From Ustilaginoidea virens (lineage: Eukaryota; Ascomycota; Sordariomycetes; Hypocreales; Clavicipitaceae), in assembly GCF_000687475.1 (NCBI RefSeq), contig NC_057320.1:4870501-4934500 (forward strand): a stretch of 64,000 nucleotides of DNA, given 5' to 3'. Below are positions 12,831 to 23,687 of this stretch, in pieces (the stretch's first letter is position 1; the number at the start of each line of letters is the position of its first letter). The notes under the pieces were generated by a model. It did not search any database, was not told the DNA's origin, and saw only the letters and a program-made list of their open reading frames with translations. The position numbers and the translations under genes are program-made.

Positions 12831-13204
12831 CTAGCAGCTTAGGCTTATTATTTTAAAGGGATCTTACGACGCCGGACTATAGTCTTACGATATTAATTTT
12901 AGTAGTAAGGAAGAGCCTTATAAGGATTAAAAGACGCCTTAAAAAATCAGATTGAAAGGGTTTTTTCAATAGCTGCACTTATTTCCTATGAAAAATTGGA
13001 ATCTACGGTTTATTATTGTTTTCTTACGCTATATGTATGCTATTAGGCGAATTTACCCCTGAACAGGTAGCCTATTTAATAAGGGCACCGTTATATTTTG
13101 CGCATAACTATTTTGAGTGGATTGATATTTCTACTTATTATCTTGCTTTGCACTGAGTTTAGCTATATAGCAGGATATCCTAGAGAAAGCATATCCTGAG
13201 GGGG

Positions 13205-13402
13205 TGTATTGGAGGGAAATTAGCTTATCTATAATGTGGATATCGGTTATATCTGAGGTCGGATGTGCCGAGTTCTCCCTAGATCAGTAAGCCCTTAGGG
13301 ATACCCCCTATCCCACTATAAATAGCTGGGAACATAAGTCTCTTGGAGAGGACTTGGTTCCTTCAATCAAGCATTATCGCATTTTCCCTGTGCATTCTGA
13401 CA
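13205..13402 (+). repeat. right LTR of the copia element
   Basis: 198 bp, beginning TGTATTGG and ending TGACA, directly followed by the GCAAC target duplication at 13403-13407. The purine tract GAGGGGG just before it is the likely plus-strand primer site. Confidence 0.93.
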
Positions 13403-13407
13403 GCAAC

Positions 13408-14535
13408 CAACCAGTTGAGATGGCATGCCCCCCCCCCCCTTTTTTATTTTTTTATTTTTTTTCCTTTTCTCTTTCTGGCCCCGTCGTTCCAGGATGACTC
13501 CAAACGTACTCCGTAGTTTCGGGCGGATTGTCGTCGTCGGTGTCGATTAGCCACGAGTCTGCGGGAACTGTATCCGTCGGTAGCACGTAGAACGTAGAAC
13601 GTGCCCACGCCTTCTTCTTCCTCGGGGCGTGTGGGGCGACTGGGGCCGCTTTGAGGCGGATTCTGAAGTCTGGGGTCTGGACTCTGGTCGCTGGACTCTG
13701 GAGCCATCTTTTCTCTGCATATGTTCAATGTTATCTGCCGGGGTACATTGTAGATTGCAACAAGGTGTGGCGCTACGCTTTCTGGCCCCCAAATGCCCAA
13801 AAGGTTGCCCGCGCCGCGCCCTTCGCCCTTTGGGCATCCTGGCTTGCCACCAGGTGCGTGGGCGTGCGATCATGGATTCCCCAGGCCTCGTGCCTAGAGT
13901 CCTAGACTCTGGTGTCTCGACCCTGTTCAACACGGGACAAGCTCTGAGCGCAGGGCCATCACGCTGCACGCTCCTTCCAGCTGGGGAATCTCGAGGGCCG
14001 TCGCTCCCAAAATGGAAAGAGCAACCACGAAGCTGTGCCGTGCCACAAGTTCCCCGGCGCAGCCCCAGAGTGTGTGTGTGTGTGTGTGTGTGCATGATGG
14101 GTGCTTCGTTCGTGGTTCGTTCTTGGTTCTCGTCCATCAGCCCTCCATCTCCGGCTCCAGTTCCAATGGGTCCATTTTGAGAGGTCCCTTTTGAGAGGTC
14201 CCTTTTGAGAGGCCCCTTTTGAGACATTGGCCTTTTCGAAAACGGCTGGCGGGAAGCCAAAGCTAGCTCAAGCCCTCTCCCGCCTTTGCCACAGACATCC
14301 GCAGTCCACGCACATCCCCCCGATGCGGCATGTGATGGGCGTCCAAAATGCAACCGCGCATTTAAACCTGCATCGAGCGCCCGCTTCTTGCCACGGGCTA
14401 CGTCTTCATCCTTCAGTTGGCATCGAGATAGTTCATCTCGAGTGTCAGTGTGCGTGCGCGCGTCTCCCCGCCGCCGTTCTTCCGCCCCTCTTGACCATCA
14501 CACTTTTTCGTCCATCCGAGGCATTGCCTTCCAGA
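13408..14535. other. intergenic region and OPT promoter
   Basis: No supported gene. It contains a C-run at 13429-13439 followed by a T-rich tract, a (GT)n microsatellite near 14068-14092, a 14-bp tandem repeat (14175-14224, listed separately) and AGATAG near 14427. The last few hundred bases are presumably the promoter and leader of the transporter at 14536. Confidence 0.55.
14175..14224 (+). repeat. 14-bp tandem repeat upstream of OPT gene
   Basis: Three full copies of TTTTGAGAGGTCCC (the third reads GGCCCC) and a partial fourth, ending about 310 bp before the OPT start codon. The near-perfect phasing could make it a cluster of regulator sites, but no known factor is assigned. Confidence 0.85.
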
Positions 14536-17252
14536 ATGGGTCTCAAGGATCGCATGGCGACCCTGACCCGGTCGGCGTCTGGGGCCGAAGATGTCGGAGA
14601 TTCTTCTGGCGTTGAGGCCAAGCAAGAGTTGCGAAACTTTCGAAAACAGCACAAGTGGGATCCCTTTCTGGATAACGAGAAGCTCGACACCATCGAGAGC
14701 GCCCTCCACTCTGACGATGCCGAGAAAGCCAAGGTTGTTGACGAGACCTTGATCCAGGAAGACTCGCCGTACCCTGAAGTGCGATCTTCGGTAGGTTTTT
14801 ATTTTTATTTTATTTTTATTTTTTTTTTGCCCCTTTCACAAAATCAACGCCGTGTTTCGACGTCTACGAGCTCTCTAACGTCTTGGACCTTGTAGGTCCC
14901 CCCTACCGATGATCCAGACATGCCCGTCAACACCTTTCGAGCCTGGTTCCTGGGTGCCGTTCTTTGCACCGTCATCGCAGCCTGCAACGTGCTTCTCTCG
15001 CTCCGCCGTCAATCCGCCTCCATCTCCTCCACAGTCGTCCAGCTGATTGCCTATCCGTAAGTAGCTACAGTGTATATCAAGGCGCGCTTGCAAATGATGA
15101 ACGCTGACGGATGGTTTTGCCCATTAGGCTTGGCGTCGGTATGGCCAAGGTCATGCCTACCACCGTGTACAAGGTCTTTGGCTATGAATTTACGCTCAAC
15201 CCGGGCCCTTTCAATGTCAAGGAACATACCATCATCACCATGATGACTGCCGCTGGCTCGTCCATCAGTTATGCCATCGATATTCTGCTCGCGCAAGAGA
15301 TATTCTATGAACAGCACTTCAAGTGGGGGTTTCAGCTGCTTCTAATGGTCTCCACCCAGGCTATGGGTTTCGGTGTCGCCGGTATTGCTCGTCGTTTCCT
15401 CGTGTGGCCCTCCGCCATGGTATGGCCAGCTAACCTGGTTACTTGCACCGTCATGCATGCCCTGCATAATCACGTTCCTGCTGACCCAGCTACCACCAAT
15501 GGCTGGAAGATTGGCCGTTACAAGTTCTTCCTCATCGTTTCTCTGGCATGCTTTGCCTGGACATGGATTCCCCAGGTTCTGGCCCAATTCCTCCAGTACT
15601 TTGCTTTCGCCTGCTGGATCGCCCCCAATAATGTTGTTGTCAACCAGGTGTTTGGTGCATTCACCGGTCTTGGCATAATTCCCATCACATTCGACTGGCT
15701 TACCGTTTCCTCGTGGTTGGGCAGTCCTTTGCAGACGCCTACTTTTGCCATCCTCAACGTTGCTTTTGGTCTGCTGATTTGCGTAGTCGGTGCAGCCGGC
15801 TTGGCTTGGTCTGGCCCCGACTACTACAAATACCTCCCTATTGCGTAAGTTTGGCAGTCAAGGCCCCCCCTTCGATCTCGGCTTGGTATCACAGCGCAGA
15901 AGAACAGCATCAGCTAACCCTGGTTTTTCTAGGGCCAACAAGAACTTTGATCGTTATGCCATGAAGTATAACACGTCTCGCATTTTGAACCCCGACTACA
16001 CAGTCAACGAGACTGCCTATCAGGAGTACTCGCCTATATTACTAGGTGCCACCTTTTCCCTGTCATACGGGATGGGGTTTGCGGGACTCATCTCCACAAT
16101 CATGCACGTCATTGTCTTTTATGGCGGTGATGTCTGGAACCGAATCAAAAATTCCAGATATGACGAACCTGATATCCACCTGAAGCTCATGCGAAAGTAT
16201 AAAGAAGCCCCTGAGTGGTGGTTTGCTGCCATCTTTGCCATGTCTTTTGCCTTTGGTATGATTGCTTCGCAAGTTTGGGAAACTCACTTGCCCTGGTGGG
16301 CTTATATCCTGTGTATTGCCATTGGCGCGATTCTGTTCATTCCCATCGGCATGGTTCAGGCCATTACCAACCAGCAGACGGGTCTCAACATTGTGACGGA
16401 AATGATTTTCGGTTATATGTGAGTTTTGGCATGGTGTGCCGTCCCTGCTTTGGGCCGCTTGATCCACTGACGCGGTTTCCCACCAGCCTTCCCGGTCGCC
16501 CCGTGGCGATGATGTTGTTCAAGTCGTGGGGCTACATGCTGTCTGCGAACGGTCTCAACTACATTTCTGACATGAAGATCGGCCACTACATGAAGGTTCC
16601 TCCTCGCAGCATGTTTGCCGCCCAGGCATTCGCTGTGATTTGGCTGGCTATTGTTCAGACCTGTGCCTACAACTTCTTGATTGGCAACATTCACAACATC
16701 TGCACAGAAGACCAAGCTCAGGGTCTTACGTGCCCCAACGCCCGCACCTTTTACAACGCGAGCGTCATCTGGGGTGTTATTGGACCCAAGCGTGTATTTG
16801 GCCACGGAGGCATCTACTCGTGGATCAACTGGTTCTGGCTCATCGGAGCTGCGCTGCCCGTGATCCAGTACTACATTGCTCGCCGCTACCCTCGCAGCTT
16901 CGCACGCTACATTGTGTGGCCTGCCGTCTTTGGCGCCAGCGGTCTGGTGCCCCCCGCCACCTTGTACTTTCTCCTTCCCTGGGTCATTGTCGGTCTGATT
17001 TTCAACTGGTTCGTTCGAAGCCGATATTTTGGGTGGTGGAACCAGTACAACTACGTTCTTTCCGGCGCGCTGGATATCGGGTCTCGTATCTGCGTCGTCA
17101 TCATCGCTCTTGCACTCGGGTTGGGGAATGTCGCCGACCTCGACTGGTGGGGCAACACGGTGCCGTTTGACAACTTGGACTTCAAGGGCAAGGCTGTGAC
17201 GAAGCAATTCATAAAGAATGTGACGGAGCCTCTTGGTCCGGCGACGTGGTGA
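14536..17252 (+). CDS. oligopeptide transporter, OPT family, five exons
   Basis: Proton-coupled uptake of small peptides across the plasma membrane is the usual role of the family; some members move glutathione or metal chelates. Exons 14536-14790, 14896-15056, 15128-15844, 15933-16418 and 16487-17252 join in frame to 794 aa, the normal size. Hallmark motifs are present: SPYPEVR before the first membrane segment (its last codons sit at the exon 1 end), NPGPFNVKEH in exon 3 and KVPPR in exon 5. About a dozen or more hydrophobic segments follow a ~90-residue polar N terminus. All introns are GT...AG and 68-105 bp long. It converges with SRP54 downstream. Substrate cannot be read from sequence. 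Confidence 0.95.
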
Positions 17253-17811
17253 GAGGCGGGCCGCAACACGTTGCAGGGTATATAGATAGCGGACAGGGTT
17301 GGTTGTTTGTAGTATGTCATTTTGTTCACAGGTCATCCATCAATAGCATCGTTTGGTTTCGGCTCTAGGCGAAGCATGCATGACAGACTACGACCGCATA
17401 ATGAGGAGGCCTGATGAGTAGAATGGTTAATGCTGCGCCGCAACTCCCGTTTACGCCCACTTGGCTCGGGGTGCAGCCTGCAGCGAAGCCCCACGACGGC
17501 CGGCAACGGCGTGACTCGATCTTTGGTCCGGTGCGCATAATTCGTCGCCATGTCAATACCAAAGTAAAAGTCGCCTGATGCCATATGGCCATCCAAGCAG
17601 CATCCCATTGAAAAGCGCTCGTGCATGCTACGCAACGCCCCAACGCCCCAACGCCCCGGGCAATAGGACATGTGTAAAATTCCCTTTGCTTTTGCCTCCC
17701 CCCCCCCACGACAACTTGCCGGCGTTTGGTGCGAGTCCTCGTTTGGCGCCAGTCCTCGTTTGGCGCCAGTCCTCGTTCGCCATGCGTCACTGCCCCTCCC
17801 CCCGGGCCAGC
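17253..17811. other. convergent intergenic region
   Basis: Lies between the 3' ends of the OPT gene (+) and SRP54 (-), so it should hold both 3' UTRs. It has short direct repeats: CCCCAACG tandem copies at about 17637-17655 and three copies of a GTCCTCGTTTGGCGCCA-type unit at 17730-17778. No gene seen. Confidence 0.6.
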
Positions 17812-19054
17812 TCATCGTCTTCCTCGGCCACTCCCACCAGGCGTGCCCGGCATGCCCATGCCCATCTGCCTGATCATGGCCTGCATGTCGGGGTTTCCGG
17901 CCATGCCGCCTCCCCCAAACATCTTCATCAGCGACCCCATGTCGGGCACGGCGGCGCCGTCGACGGCGCCGCCGAGACCGCTGAGGCCGCCGAGGCCGCC
18001 GGTGCTGCCCATGCTCTGCAGCCTCTTCTGCATGGCGGCCAGCTGCTGGGCCCTGTTGCCGCCAGACAGGGGGTGCGAGGCGCGCTGCATGGTCTTCATG
18101 TTGCCGCCGACCCTCTTGGCCATGCCGGCCATCATGTACTGCTGGGTGAGGAGCTCCTCGACCTCGCGGACCGAGGTGCCGGACCCGCGGGCGATCCTGG
18201 TCATGCGGGTGGGCTGGTCGATGAGCACCTTGCCGTCCGAGTCGAGCTCCTTGTCGGTCATGGAGTCGCAGATGTAGATCATGCGCTTGAGCTTGAGGCT
18301 GCTCTCGTCGTCGTCCATGCCCTCCATCATGCTGTTCATGCCGGGGATCATGCCGGCCATCTTGGACAGCGGGCCCATCTTGATGATGTTGGCGAGCTGG
18401 TCGCGCAGGTCGCGGATGGTGAAGATGCCCTCCTGGATGTGCTTGATTGTGTTTTTCTGGTTGAGGTTGAGGCCCTTGACGTGCTCCATGAGGCCGGCGA
18501 CGTCGCCCATGCCGAGGAGCTTCTGGACGAACTGGGTGGGGGCGAAGCGCTCCAGGTCGAGGATGTGCTCGCCGGTGCCGATGAAGACGATGGGGACGCG
18601 GGTGGCGGCGACGGCGGAGATGGCGCCGCCGCCGTGGGCGTGGCCGTCGGCCTTTGTGATGATGATGGCGCCAAAGTCGGCGGCGTCCTTGAAGGCCTTG
18701 GCCTGGGCCTCGGCCTGCTGGCCGATGGAGGCGTCGAGCACCATGACGGTCTCGTCGGGCCGCACGGCGTCCTGAATGTCCACCATCTCCTGGAACAGCG
18801 CCGACTCCTGGCGGTGGCGGCCGGAGGTGTCGACGATGATGACGTCGAACTTGTCCTTCTTGAACTGCTCGACGCCGGCGCGGGCCACGGCGGCGGGGTC
18901 CGTCTCGGTCAGCGAGCCGTAGTACGGGATGCGGGCCTTGGTGGCGTTCTGGCGCAGCTGGTCGAAGGCGCCGGCGCGGAAGGTGTCGGCGCAGACGAGG
19001 CACGAGCGGAACCCGCGCGTCTGGTAGTGGCGCGCCAGCTTGGTGCACGTGGTG

Positions 19055-19089
<35 letters not shown>

Positions 19090-19572
19090 GACGTTGGGCC
19101 GGCCCTTGCGGGGCTTGAACGGCTCGGCGTGCGGGTCGACCAGCCGGACGAGCTGGTCGAAGACGGCGCGCTGGATCAGGCGCTTCTTGTTGACGGCGGG
19201 GGGGAGGTCCTTGAAGCCGACGGCCGCCTTGACCGACTTGCGCAGCTGCACGACGAGCCTGACGTTGACGTCGGACTCGAGCAGCGCGGCGCAAATCTCC
19301 TTGAGCATGGTGTCGAAGGCCTGCGGGGGGGGGTGGTCGAAAAGGAGACGGGCTGGGCAGTCAGCATTTTTTTTTTTTTTTTTTTTTTTTGGCTTTTGGA
19401 AGTCGTTGTCTTTCGCTGTACCAGAAGGCGCAGGAACCGGAGGGAAGGGATTGAGATTGGGGGGGGGGTTTCGGGGGGGGGACTGTCTGCTCGCCTTTTC
19501 GTCCACGTTGTGGTCCCTGGTCAGGTTGGTGACGGCCGCGTTGATGCGACGGCCGAGATCGTGAAGAACCAT
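17812..19572 (-). CDS. srp54: signal recognition particle 54-kDa subunit
   Basis: GTPase subunit of the signal recognition particle; binds signal peptides emerging from the ribosome and targets them to the ER. Exon 1 (19572-19495) encodes 26 aa and exon 2 (19320-17812) the rest, 528 aa in total, standard for the family. An N-terminal helical domain is followed by the GTPase domain with P-loop GLQGAGKTT (about residues 108-116), DTSGRH, and TKADGH, then a Met-rich M domain with repeated Met-Gly motifs to the C terminus. The intron donor is GC rather than GT (AAG|GCGAGC); joining there restores the conserved sequence DEK-AFDTML exactly, whereas the nearest GT would delete conserved residues. 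The intron carries a run of 24 identical bases. Downstream, OPT converges. Confidence 0.95.
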
Positions 19573-21043
19573 GGCCGCGGGGAGAGGTGCGCGTGCCGCG
19601 GAGGTTTTCTGCTGGGAGAGAGTTGGCCAAAGTTGGCAGGTTGGTGCTATGTCTGGTGTGCCTGCGGTTCGTTCTTCTCTCGCCTTTTTGCTGCGGGGGG
19701 GAGTTTGCGTTGCGTTGCGTTGCGTTGTGTTGCGTTGCGTGGTGAAGTGAGAAGCCAAGTGCCAGACGTGCGCTGTGGAGGCGAGGCTGGCGGGGGTGGG
19801 GGGCACTTGGCCGGCGATCCGAAGACGCTAAGCCTTTTTTTGTTCTTTCCTTTTTTTTCTTTCTTTTTTTATGCCTTTTATGCATTTTTTTATGCATTTT
19901 TATGCCTTTTTTTTGGGGGGGGGAGGGGGGCGAAGAGGAAGGCGGGGGCAGGCCCGGTCGGCTGGCTGGGACTGAACTGAACTCAGCAACGTGCGCATGA
20001 TGCCAAGACGAGCCCGGGTCATGCATGGCAAAAAGAAGGCATGTTGCTCGCTTGGTTTTTGCCAGGCTGACGAGATTGAAAGCGTCCGCCTTGTGCCGAT
20101 AACCGCGTCCAGGTTGCGAGCATTCGCCCCCCCCCCCCCCGCAGCCTGAGCCTGGCACGTCGAGCCGACCAATCGCTCGGCCACGAGGCCATGCAGCAAA
20201 CAACAACTCAACCTGCGGCACACAATTCGACAAGATGCCGCCTGCATCTAGCAGCTGAATCGAGCCCCAGGTATGGTTCAGCCCGGCGGAGCACGACCAC
20301 CCCCTCTCTGTCCCAGGCTGCACGGGAGAGCATACGTCACGACCGCACGGAGCCTCGAAGCCGCAAAGCCCGTCGGTGCGAGATTCCAAACACCCCGCAG
20401 CCAGGATTGGCGCAGGGACGGCCTGGACAGAGAGAGACACCCGGGGACAAGGCGCCACAAGGGAAGCCCGGCTGCGGAAAGGGGAAAACAACAAGTGTCG
20501 GTGGAGGGCGGGTGCGCCGCTGTTGATGACCAGCTGTGGGCGAAGGAGGACGGTGTTGATGGACAAACGAAAGCCTGCGGGAGTGCCGCCGTTCACCCAG
20601 CGCCAGTTGGTTGGTTGCTTCGTCTGGGGGCATCTGCCGGGCTCGCCTGACGGTGCCGAACAGCCAAGGCGGACACGGGCAGAGGTGGCTTGTTACTTTG
20701 TGTGCGACATGTTTTCCCGAGGAGACATTCCGGAAACTGCAATGTCCGACGGCCGTCACGAGATGCTGGATGCTGGACGCTGGATGCTGGACGCCGGATG
20801 CTCCCCAGTGCGGAAACGCAGAGCGACCAGGCCAAACTACGCCGAGATGCGTCATATTCCTCCTCCGCCCCCCACGTCGCAAAACATCAAACCATCGCGC
20901 CTTGTCTCGGGACGCCCTGCTTGCCTGCCAGTTTTCAGACCCCGAAAAAAAGGGAGAGAGCTGGCTGACATGCGGATTACGCCGCGTGGCAGTAAGCGGC
21001 CAGCAGCTGGTTGCCGATTGGCCCAGCTCGGAACCCAAGGGCT

Positions 21044-21100
21044 GATGTGATGGCTGATGTGATGATGGCTGTGCGATGGCTGATGTGATGGCTGATGCCA
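21044..21100 (+). repeat. GATGGCTGATGT imperfect tandem repeat
   Basis: Several imperfect copies of a GATGGCTGATGT-type unit, about 260 bp upstream of the FAD oxidase TATA box. No function assigned. Confidence 0.7.
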
Positions 21101-21352
21101 AAACCGCAAACAAAGTACGGATATACCAGGCCAGCCAAGCCAGCAGTGGGTCGGGCGATTTCGCGAAAAGAATCGAAGAATCGGGTACGTCGCGGTGATG
21201 GCTTTTGGATTCCCGCCTTCTCAACCGTTTCGGACGCGACACTCCGTGCTGACCGTATGCTCCGAAAAGCAGGCCGCCGCCACGGGCTCCATCCAGCTCG
21301 AACACGCGACAGCACACCCGAAAAGACAGCCAGGAAAAAAAAAAAAAAAAGG

Positions 21353-21360
21353 TATATAAG
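21353..21360 (+). promoter_or_regulatory. TATA box of the FAD oxidase
   Basis: TATATAAG, about 105 bp upstream of the ATG at 21458 and directly after an A-run; the spacing suits a TATA box with a short 5' leader. Confidence 0.6.
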
Positions 21361-21457
21361 GGACTGGGGGTCCCAGGACCCAAAACGTTCGGGCATGCAA
21401 ATAATCCCGCCGCCCGATCCCCGTCCGCGCAGCCTCCACACCCATCCCTCTCGCCAA

Positions 21458-23050
21458 ATGGATCCCGACGCCGCGCCCGACTTCCAGGGCAACCAGTTCT
21501 CGCCGGGCACCGCGTCCTACCGCCGCGCCAACGACCTGTACGCGAGCTCGACGTACGGCGCCGAGCGCGACCTGAACCCCGGGCGGATCCTCCAGCCCAC
21601 CGGCATCGAGGACATCCAGAGCGCCGTGCGCCACGCCCGCCGCGCCGGCAGGCCCATCGCCGTCCGGACCGGCGGCCACCAGTACAGCGGGGCCTCGTCG
21701 ACCGGCCCCCACGGCATCCAGCTGGACCTGAAGCCGACGTTTCGCCGCCCCCGGCTGGACCTCCGCCTCCTCCGCGACCCGGGCGGCAGCGGCAAGGTGT
21801 ACCTCCGGTCGAGCGTCAGCTGGACCCTGGCCGAGGTCTACGACTTCCTCCTCGACAACGGCGTCTTCATGCCCACGGGCCAGTGCACCACCGTCTGCCT
21901 CGGCGGCCACGTCCAGACGGGCGGCCACGGCATGCTGGCCCGGTCGTTTGGCCTGCTGGGCGACTACGTGCGCGAGCTCGACATTGTCGACCACGAGGGC
22001 CGCGTCGCCACGGTGACGAGGGAGCGCGACCCGGACCTGTTCTTCGGCCTGCTCGGCGGCAGCCCCGGCAGCATGGGCGTCGTGACGCACCTCACCGTCG
22101 AGGTGCAGGACGACCTGAAGCACCAGGGCTCCCGGGGCCTGTGGATGGCCTTCCGCTACCGGCGGGACACGCTCGAGGCCCTGCTCGACATCCTGGTCGC
22201 CAAGGCCGAGGACCCGGGCTTCCCGCGCAACTACGACCTGACCGTCAACGTCGTCAGCCGCCAGGCCAACCTGCTGGACCTGTTCCCCGGCTCCGAGGAC
22301 GAGCTCAAGGCCCGGCTGCCCGACAGCATCCACGACGGCAAGGACAACATCGCCGACCTGCTCAAGTTCAAGTACGCCCTCGTCGTCGTCTACGCCCAGT
22401 ACGTCCGGCTCGACGGCGGCGGCGGCGGCGTCCCCTTCTCGCCCGGCGACCTCTTCGACCCCATCAGGCGGGTCCCGCACGACCTCGCCTTCGGCAAGGA
22501 GTCGCCCGACGGCGCGCCCATGTCCCGCGTCGCCGCCATGTGGCTGTTCCGCAGCCCCCGCGAGTTCCCCTACCCGTACGTCAAGCGCACCAACACCACG
22601 CGCTCGACGGCGCTCTCCCGCGCCGGCTGGGCGTCCTGGTTCGCCGGCCGCGTCGACGAGGTCGTCGCCCGCAGGGGCAACGGGCTCTGGGTCTCGTCCC
22701 AGCTGCAGCTGACGGGCGGCGCGGACTCCATGTTCCGCCGGAACGCGGGCAACGGCACCGCCTACAGCTGGAGAGACTCCACCGTCGCCGGCACCTGGGA
22801 CGTCTTCTACCGCGCCGACGCCGCCGACGCGGCCAGGGCGTGGCAGGACGAGAACGACAGGGGCGCCCTGGCGCGCTTCAGCAGCCAGGACCGCCGGCTC
22901 CTGTGGGGCTCGTACGGCGACTGGGACATGAGCGCCGTCTGGCCGCGCTACTACGATGCCGCGACGTACGAGAAGCTGCGCGAGGTCAGGAAGAAGGCCG
23001 ATCCCGAGGGCGTCTTTACCGCCAACCCGTTTTGCGTGCCGCCCGCGTAA
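21458..23050 (+). CDS. BBE-type FAD-linked oxidase, intronless
   Basis: Flavin-dependent oxidase of the berberine-bridge-enzyme/glucooligosaccharide-oxidase group, 530 aa in a single exon. The FAD-binding (PCMH) domain spans roughly residues 35-220. RTGGHQYSG supplies the histidine for the 8-alpha FAD bond, and GQCTTVCLGGH supplies a cysteine at the position of the 6-S-cysteinyl bond, so a doubly linked flavin is predicted. The C-terminal BBE segment ends RKKADPEGVFTANPF, the usual family ending. No signal peptide is obvious, which is unusual because many fungal relatives are secreted. The substrate (sugar, alkaloid-like or polyketide intermediate) cannot be inferred; no biosynthetic backbone gene is nearby. 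Start chosen at the first ATG after the TATA box; it precedes the domain by a normal distance. Confidence 0.92.
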   Translation: MDPDAAPDFQGNQFSPGTASYRRANDLYASSTYGAERDLNPGRILQPTGIEDIQSAVRHARRAGRPIAVRTGGHQYSGASSTGPHGIQLDLKPTFRRPRLDLRLLRDPGGSGKVYLRSSVSWTLAEVYDFLLDNGVFMPTGQCTTVCLGGHVQTGGHGMLARSFGLLGDYVRELDIVDHEGRVATVTRERDPDLFFGLLGGSPGSMGVVTHLTVEVQDDLKHQGSRGLWMAFRYRRDTLEALLDILVAKAEDPGFPRNYDLTVNVVSRQANLLDLFPGSEDELKARLPDSIHDGKDNIADLLKFKYALVVVYAQYVRLDGGGGGVPFSPGDLFDPIRRVPHDLAFGKESPDGAPMSRVAAMWLFRSPREFPYPYVKRTNTTRSTALSRAGWASWFAGRVDEVVARRGNGLWVSSQLQLTGGADSMFRRNAGNGTAYSWRDSTVAGTWDVFYRADAADAARAWQDENDRGALARFSSQDRRLLWGSYGDWDMSAVWPRYYDAATYEKLREVRKKADPEGVFTANPFCVPPA

Positions 23051-23687
23051 GGGCTGGACACAGCACAACGGCCAACGAGACTTTCATTATTGCAAGGGAG
23101 AGGGGGGGGGGCAGCAGTCATGGAAAGATGGGAGGTGAGTGGCCCCGCTGCAAAAGGCGACGACGTAACGCTCGAAGGGAAGTGGGCGGCGGTGCAGGCA
23201 GCGTCTTGCAGTCGCGCATGTAACGATTCCCTCTGTCTAGCCGTCGGTCGCAAGCAACGTCATGTCGGGAGCTCCTGGTCCGGGTGACCTTTTTTTTAGC
23301 CGAGCGACACACCAGGGTGCGTTGCAGCGCGGGAATCACAACACGACCGACAGCTGTGGGTGTCTCGCTTGCCGACGCTCTTTCATGCAACGTGGCGCTA
23401 CGGCCTGACTTGGCTCTGGGCTGGCGCTCTCTGCAAAATGGACTTTTTTCTTTTCCTTTCCTTCCTTTTTTTTTTGTTTTCTTTTTTGGCGGGGCGCACG
23501 TATCGCGAACTTCGGGACGAAAACGGAGACGTCTTTTTTTCGCCTCGGGACGTACATATGTACATAAATACTTGGCTTGAATCGATTCTCCGCGCTCTTC
23601 CTCAAAGTCTCTGCAAAGATGGCACAAGGTACCAATGGAGCCCAAAACTCACACGCCCAACGGTTCCTACGCCCTCAAAAGACTGCG
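23051..23687. other. convergent intergenic region
   Basis: Lies between the stop codons of the FAD oxidase (+) and the XlnR-like gene (-) and should contain both 3' UTRs. It is T-rich at 23443-23500 and has no supported gene. Confidence 0.6.

Larger units (their letters stand above)
7586..13402 (+). mobile_element. Ty1/copia LTR retrotransposon, full length but RIP-inactivated
   Basis: A 5.8-kb element bounded by two near-identical LTRs and flanked by the direct repeat GCAAC (7581-7585 and 13403-13407), the 5-bp duplication expected of integrase-mediated insertion. Directly after the left LTR, TGGTAGCAATTGCG (7782-7795) resembles a tRNA primer-binding site; a short purine tract precedes the right LTR. 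The interior is very AT-rich and still shows, in copia order, gag with a zinc knuckle, protease, integrase, reverse transcriptase and RNase H, all full of TAA/TAG stops. Integrase before reverse transcriptase distinguishes copia from gypsy. The host flanks are GC-rich, so the base composition changes sharply at both ends. It cannot encode functional proteins. Confidence 0.95.
19573..21457. other. divergent intergenic region between SRP54 and FAD oxidase
   Basis: No supported gene in 1.9 kb. Simple-sequence features include a GCGTT pentamer tandem at 19706-19739 (within the SRP54 promoter), T-rich sequence with repeated ATGC at 19833-19912, a C-run at 20127-20141, a GATGCTGGAC-type tandem at 20762-20803, GATGGCTGATGT tandem copies at 21044-21100, and an A-run just before a TATA box at 21353. 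Most of it is presumably the two promoters. Confidence 0.55.

Noticed and set aside
14175..14224. Tandem units considered as a CRISPR-like array
   Set aside because: Directly adjacent copies without spacers, in a eukaryotic genome.
17578..19980. Very long plus-strand open frame opposite SRP54
   Set aside because: It is antisense to the conserved SRP54 exons; high GC at third positions removes stops from the opposite strand. Its translation is low-complexity Ala/Gly/Val/Leu/Asp with no domain.
21221..23068. Minus-strand open frame opposite the FAD oxidase
   Set aside because: Shadow of the GC-rich oxidase gene; no recognisable motif.
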